Source: Tubulanus polymorphus (lineage: Eukaryota; Nemertea; Palaeonemertea; Tubulaniformes; Tubulanidae). Taken from it: 64,000 nt of DNA. The stretch's first letter is position 1; every line of letters starts with the position of its first letter. The position numbers and the translations under genes were made by a program. This document shows positions 58,672-64,000 of this stretch, one piece after another. Below the pieces are notes generated by a model. The model searched no databases, had not been told where the DNA came from, and saw only the letters and a program-made list of their open reading frames with translations. Where the stretch lies: assembly GCF_964204645.1 (NCBI RefSeq), contig NC_134025.1, positions 23,528,001 to 23,592,000 of the forward strand, in the 5' to 3' direction.

Positions 58672-61600
58672 ATGAAAATGGATGTCGGCATTTGGTTGTC
58701 AAAATTCATTTTCGCGTTCAATTTATTACTATTGAAATCAGGTAAACATTTTTGAATTGTTCGATCAACCAGAAGTCTATTTATCTTGGATACTTTTTAA
58801 TCTTGATTTTTATGTTCTTTTTTGAATTGATAAGATGCGGGACCAATTGATCCGATTAAAGAATTTACGATTGTTAGGCCCGGTGTTCACTTACATTCAT
58901 GGCTTTACCTCACTGCACACCCAGACGGATTTCACCAAAGACCCCTTATTCTATGGTTATCGGTATTGAGCAATTTTTAAATCATAATGTAATCCAAAGA
59001 AGTGTTTATAAAAAGCTTCATATTAAAATCAAAGTGGCAACGTTATTTTCAAACAACGCCTTTCTAGTGTACCATCTGCTAATGCTTCGAATTCTAGGGT
59101 GGACCAGGTCAATCCAGTATCGCCATGGGTAACTTTTTACAGATTGGACCGTACGATGGTGATTTGAATCCGAGGGACACATCATGGGTGAGTGACCAGG
59201 TGGCCGATTCAGGCCATGAAATTCAAACTTTAGAACGATTTATCCGTTTTAATCCCATGAAAAAAATGCGTATGTTGGATCGCATTTCCAAATCGTTTTT
59301 TTAAACAGGTTAGATATTGTAGTGTTCTGTTCGTCGATAGTCCCGCCGGGTCAGGTTTCAGTTACGCGGATAGCGAGCAGCTGTTTACATCGGATGTCTC
59401 TGGTGTCGTGACCGATTTAATAGAATATCTACGACAATTTTTTTCAGTAAAACATCGTGAATTTAAGGTGAGAAATGTATTGAAATACAGGCGCGATTCC
59501 ACAAAAATTGCGTGATCAGTGGGGTAAACCCCTCGTGCCCTCTTGGATCTGCGCCTGAAGAGACGTTGATGAAATTTTGAAACGACTCACGATTGTGGAC
59601 TTGTATGAGCCATACGGACCTGATTGGAATAAAGTATATGAGTATGATTTTCTCAATTTGTTATTAGGGTATACCGTTTTATATTGTGGGGTCATCTTAT
59701 TCCGGAAAAGTTGCACCAAGACTGGCTTTACGACTCCGTAAGGTAAACAATTGATTTTTTTTCAAAATCGACCAAATTCATCCTAACACGTTTTATATGC
59801 TTAGGAAATAGAAAATGGCCGAATAGACAGCAATCTAAAGGGCGTAGCCATTGGTGGACCATGGATAGCTCCGATAATCAGCGTGAAATCTTACGGTAAT
59901 TTCTGGCATTCCATGGTGAGTTTGACGATTTGATATTCAATTGTGTTATATTTTGTTCCTTTGGAATCCAAAGTGTTATGTTTTGTTCTTTTCGAATTGA
60001 CCCCTAACCCTCTATTCGTTTTTATAGTCTTTCCCGCCTGAGCAAAATATAGGACTTTTAATAGGACTTTTAATTTCCTACATTCCCTAAGCTACCGCCC
60101 TCACCCTCTTCCCCAGAGCCTATCTGATATATAGAATTTATAAATATACATTTTCTTTTTGTGTTAGATGTATGATGAATAACGCAGTATATCAATGATG
60201 TTATCGAATATGCTCGACTGCAATATTTGAAATATCTTCCAAAATATCGATTTCACGCGCTAACTAGATTATTACGTATACTTGATTCGTTATTGGATTT
60301 TATAGTCGATGATTGACTCGACTGGTAAAACGAAGGTAGACGAATTAGCTGGGCGTTTCGCTGACTTATTGGAAAGTAGCCAAGGAGGGAATCAGAGGGC
60401 ATATAACCTATTCTGTGATATACTATCAATGGGACCATATAAAGGGCGAGCAGACGTTAATGTTTACAACGTGAGGGAAAGTAACAATGCTTCTTATATT
60501 TCTGATCCTGCAGGTACTTTGGCATCGGTATGAAAAAAATTGATATTCCATAAAATTTTACTAGAACAATGCAAATCTTAGGCTTAGAAACTCATACCTT
60601 GTTTCTCCAAATCGGCCGGGTCATTTTGTAAATCGCAATAGAATTTGTTATCAGTTCATTTCTATAACTGCTGGGTCGGTTATGGTTGCTTGATCAGGAT
60701 CTTTTTTAAATGTCGGGTAGATAGGCGGCCGGTCGGATTATCCTTTAAGCTCAGCAGAAATGAGAAACAAGGTATCAGTTTTTTAGCCTTAATAGCTGAT
60801 TTAAGGATGTAGGCCTACACATGTGCCCATTTGAAATGAAAAAAAATAAAAGTCACTTCCTAATCCGACGTAAAGTAAAATGTCATTGGAATTAGAATGC
60901 TATAATCAAAGTCTTATAGACGCTGACAGACGCTGGTGGACTTATACGATCAACGAATCTCCCGCGTTGAAAAAAGCACTGGGAGAACTGAAACGTTCAC
61001 GACCAGATTTGAAGCATTTCCGATATATTGAGGAAATAAAACGTTCGTATTACACATCTGCCGTGCTGAATTTAAAGTGCAACAGCGCAAGACATTTCGA
61101 CCAAAATGAATTCCTAATTTTTCAACTGGGTATAGAAAACAGGGTATATAGACCAAATCGAAGTGATATTTCCTTCAGCTTACAGTATCGATGTCCATCG
61201 CAAATTGAGAGATGATTGCTTCACAGAATACGAGTCTTTCAAAATCAGTAAGATAACGGTCCATTATTCGAAAATTTGTCAGGACAGTCAACCTCCGATA
61301 TACCGCCCAGAACTATTTTGGCGGTATAGAGAGTATGGCGGTATATCGGGGGTGTTTAACTATGTATTTTTATAGAGATGTACATTGTTAAAACCAGGCG
61401 GTAGGCGGGGGTGGTGGTATATGGGAGGGCGGTATATCGGGGGTTGACCGTATATACATGTTGTATTTTGAAAAATCTATCTCTTACATGTATTTGATGA
61501 ATTGTGAATCTTTTTGCAGTTTCGGAGATTCTTCATACTACTAATTTGACTGTTGTTGTCTATAATGGACAGTTAGATGGTATCGTAACACCAATAGGTA

Positions 61601-62601
61601 ATTCCCGATATATCCTGTGATGCCTAATCCAAATTATCAAACGTGGAAACAGGAGACGGGTCAAACATCTTTTCGACCGCTTCCCATGTCGTGAGAGAAA
61701 CATGGTTGCCAAGATCAAACATGTTGTATCTGGAAGCAAAATCGAAAACAACGGTCTGGAAGGGCCACATTCGAATATCATCCATAGGCAGGGCCGGATC
61801 TAGGATTTTTGTAGGGGTGGTGGTCCAGGGAAGTAAAAAGAGACCATGTGAAATGTTACTGTAAGGACGACTCAAGACGTGTAACAACGTAGCACTTATC
61901 GCCGATGACCGCGAGGGGCTCGAGGGACCCATCTCCCCCTTCGACAATAGAAATGTTTTTAGATTTTGAGAAGAATTTGGTGAGATTTCCACGAAGTTGA
62001 ATAAATGAATTCCATCATAAATAATTCACAATACTAACACCACACTCATAATATCATTGCATTCATCATTTTGCATGATAAAATACCACTTGTGATATAT
62101 TTGTTTTATATTCACCTCAATTGAAAAAAAGGAAAAATCTTGAAATTAGGATTTCTTTGGGATAGACAATTCTAGGAACCTTCAAATTTAGGGGGGAGGT
62201 CTAGACCCCTCTAAATCGGCCCCAGATATGGAGTTCATATTTCTTCGGAAGTAATATCGTTGTTAAAAGTTCTCCCGTCTATTTTTGATTCGGTTCAACT
62301 AGGAACGGAGGCAGTGCTAAACAATCTAAAATGGTATGGTGCCCGAGAATTTATCAATGCACATACGAACTATTTCAAAACTCCGGGCGACAAAGATAAT
62401 TCCGGTTTCGTCAAAAGATACGCTGGTCTTTCGTATTACGTCGTCTACGGAGCAGGTCACTACGTAAGTTAGTCGATCGCCTGTTATCAGGTTTTCTCGT
62501 CAAAGTGTGTTATTCTCGTTTGCGTTTGCTGTTTTCAGGTATTTGCAGAGAAAGGAATGGCAGGGTTGAAAATACTGAAAGACATGGTTAACGAAAAATG
62601 A
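58672..62601 (+). CDS. SCPEP1-like: SCPEP1-like S10 serine carboxypeptidase, 12 exons
   Basis: Exons 58672-58741, 58835-58962, 59098-59187, 59309-59467, 59668-59742, 59805-59915, 60306-60513, 60896-61129, 61179-61247, 61520-61597, 62303-62463, 62539-62601; 1446 nt, 481 residues (human SCPEP1 about 450). Signal peptide of about 23 residues (FIFAFNLLLL core). S10 landmarks in order: WLSGGPGQSS, GNFLQIGP, LFVDSPAGSGFSYAD, FYIVGSSYSGKVAPRLA (nucleophile Ser), VAIGGPWIAP, VVYNGQLDGIV (Asp), VVYGAGHYV (His). The triad is present, so it may be an active lysosomal or secreted hydrolase. The usual Glu before the nucleophile is Ser, and the Glu of the FxE[LI]GP motif is Gln, the two residues that bind the substrate carboxylate in yeast CPY. 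Exon 60896-61129 is the weakest: its acceptor has a poor pyrimidine tract, and it encodes a segment longer than in human. Confidence 0.88.
61283..61455. mobile_element. Short MITE with 'cagtcaacctccgatatacc' inverted ends
   Basis: The left end 'cagtcaacctccgatatacc' and the right end 'ggcggtatatcgggggttga' are inverted copies. An internal 'ggcggtatatcggggg' near 61336 repeats the right end. About 170 bp, in the SCPEP1-like intron between exons 61179-61247 and 61520-61597. Confidence 0.8.
61788..62228. mobile_element. Degenerate DNA element in an SCPEP1-like intron
   Basis: Ends 'cagggccggatctaggattt' and 'tctaaatcggccccaga' resemble inverted copies of one terminus (CAGGGGCCGATTTAG type). About 440 bp without a transposase, in the intron between exons 61520-61597 and 62303-62463. 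The ends are diverged, so the call is tentative. Confidence 0.45.
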
Positions 62602-64000
62602 TGTACATTTTGACATGAAATGTTTATATAGCTGCACTTAAAAACCATTTTTTGTTCAATACATTACCCCAAACTTGAAATATACTGATCGTATCTATTT
62701 GGGTTTACCTGACTTGGTTTCTTTTAGGCTTTTTTTAAAGGTAATAATGTTCTATGCAACATACACACTAACCATCATCGGGTTTAAAGTTGTGTCATAA
62801 ACTGGCCCTCATAAGACAATTATCGAGGAGGTACTGGTCGAAGCTGGACTCCCAGTCGACAGTCTGACCAACTCCGCATTGAACACTCTGGGAAAGGTAC
62901 AGCGCTGGGAAGCGATATTTGCAATAATCCCCAAGGAAAATTACTTAAACCGGGTTCCGCACGAATTTCTAGACGACGGAGTGACATAAAAACCAACGAC
63001 CGAAATATACGAAACCCGTCCATCAGAACGAATCAGTGGACAATCCATTGGATATGTTCTGCTGCCTTCGCACCACCTTTCCTTGTATCGTTTATATCTG
63101 CGATCGTGGATCAGATGCAGTCTGCCTCGGTAGGTGTATGTCGGCAATTTACAATTTACCTATAATCCCATTGGAATATGAGATTCGAACCTATTGACTC
63201 ATTCTCTTCGTAGACTGGTTGCCGGTCTGAATGGGGACAGGCAACCAGTCTCATTCTCTTGGCTTCATATATATATATATATATATGAGCCATCCACGTT
63301 CCCGTCTCGACCCGTTACTGTCTCGACCCGTTCCCGTCTCGACCCTACCGTACAATAGCGCCACCACAGTCGATTATTTGAACTAAAAGACTACGGCGCG
63401 TATCGGATTCGTTTTTCGCATGTGAACCTACCAACAATTTTAAAAAGTCAAATTAGATTTTTGAAAACTTTTCATTGAAAAGATCGAATGAAGGAAACGG
63501 TATAAGCTTAAGTGCAGATCCGCACCTCTCCGCGTAAACGGTTCAATCAATTACATTTGATATCAATATTTCAGATTCAAAATTCAGCAATTCAGTGGTT
63601 TGCCATTGGTTAATTTTTAGATATCTTCACTAGAAAGATTTTATCCTGGATTCTGTCATTCAGCAGATTGCGTCAATCACGAGAGGTGTGGATCTGCACT
63701 TTTACCAAGAAAACACCTCCAATGTCAACAGAAGTAAAAGTTCAAGATGCGAAGTAAGCAATTTCCCGTCGAGATTTCCTCCCAGAAATAATATATATTT
63801 ACTGGTAAAGCTAAACTAATTTCAAATATAAACTTGAATGAATTACACGAGTGTAATTATTTTGGTTTCTAAAAAATAAAATCAACTTTCTTTAAATCTC
63901 TCAAACCGTTTTTTCAAAAAACGACCCGGCCCGGGGCATTTTGTTTGGGGCATGTTTATTGCCATTAATCAATTCAAATTCATCAATTCATTTATGAAGA
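62602..64000. other. Downstream intergenic region
   Basis: No convincing gene. A plus-strand open stretch at about 62818-62989 (EEVLVEAGLPVDSLTNSALN...) is higher in GC than its surroundings and could be a decayed exon or transposon remnant; it has no start codon or clear splice sites. A 12-bp inverted repeat ('agactggttgcc') lies at 63212-63251, an AT run at 63268-63286, and a 16-bp tandem repeat next to it. Confidence 0.5.
63298..63345. repeat. 16-bp tandem repeat, three copies
   Basis: Three consecutive copies of 'cgttcccgtctcgacc' with one variant ('cgttactgtctcgacc') directly follow an (AT)n run. Minisatellite-like, non-coding. Confidence 0.9.

Noticed and set aside
1-64000. CRISPR arrays, phage genes, bacterial operons or defence systems
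   Set aside because: All supported genes are intron-containing animal genes or a single orphan ORF; no regularly spaced repeat-spacer array is present.

Overview
The window looks like nuclear DNA of an invertebrate animal. It is AT-rich, its genes are intron-rich with ordinary GT/AG introns, and it carries many short inverted-repeat elements. The proteins are animal-type: a KIAA2012 homologue, the Ras-pathway scaffold CNK, Golgi sulfotransferases and an S10 serine carboxypeptidase. A lophotrochozoan such as a mollusc is my guess; nothing here proves it. No bacterial operon, phage or CRISPR array is present.

Layout. 1-3885: a possible last exon of an upstream gene, then a foldback element with two arms of about 580 bp. 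3886-23812 (+): a KIAA2012 homologue of at least 27 exons. Its frame stays open from the conserved N-terminal block to the conserved C-terminal block (5625 nt, 1874 residues, true first exon not found). Its largest exon, 19368-21107, encodes about 42 units of a 12-residue repeat that I do not know from vertebrate KIAA2012. A phase-compatible exon at 11309 with its own ATG looks like an alternative first exon. 26275-26991 (+): an intronless 238-residue ORF of unknown function. 34508-29706 (-): an unidentified protein with seven predicted membrane segments. 47645-36278 (-): a complete CNK gene of 21 exons (864 residues; SAM, CRIC, PDZ, PH, C-terminal coiled coil), including a 21-nt microexon inside the PH domain. 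49113-58314 (+): three tandem carbohydrate sulfotransferase genes with the same three-exon plan and a TATA-like box before each. 58672-62601 (+): an SCPEP1-like S10 serine carboxypeptidase in 12 exons whose substrate-carboxylate glutamates are replaced. 62602-64000: no convincing gene, only a short open stretch and simple repeats.

How the genes relate. The three sulfotransferases are a local duplication family, and the second and third are nearly identical over exon 3. They would act in the Golgi. The carboxypeptidase has a signal peptide and probably acts in lysosomes or outside the cell. CNK would act at the plasma membrane in receptor/Ras signalling. KIAA2012 and the membrane protein have no known partner here. 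CNK and the seven-segment gene lie head to tail on the minus strand: a poly(A) signal usable by CNK is only about 64 bp from the start codon of the next gene.

Exon coordinates were read by eye from splice signals and reading phase. The summed exon lengths divide by three for all six multi-exon genes except the 5' end of the membrane protein, where one junction is unresolved. Single-base errors at individual junctions remain possible.
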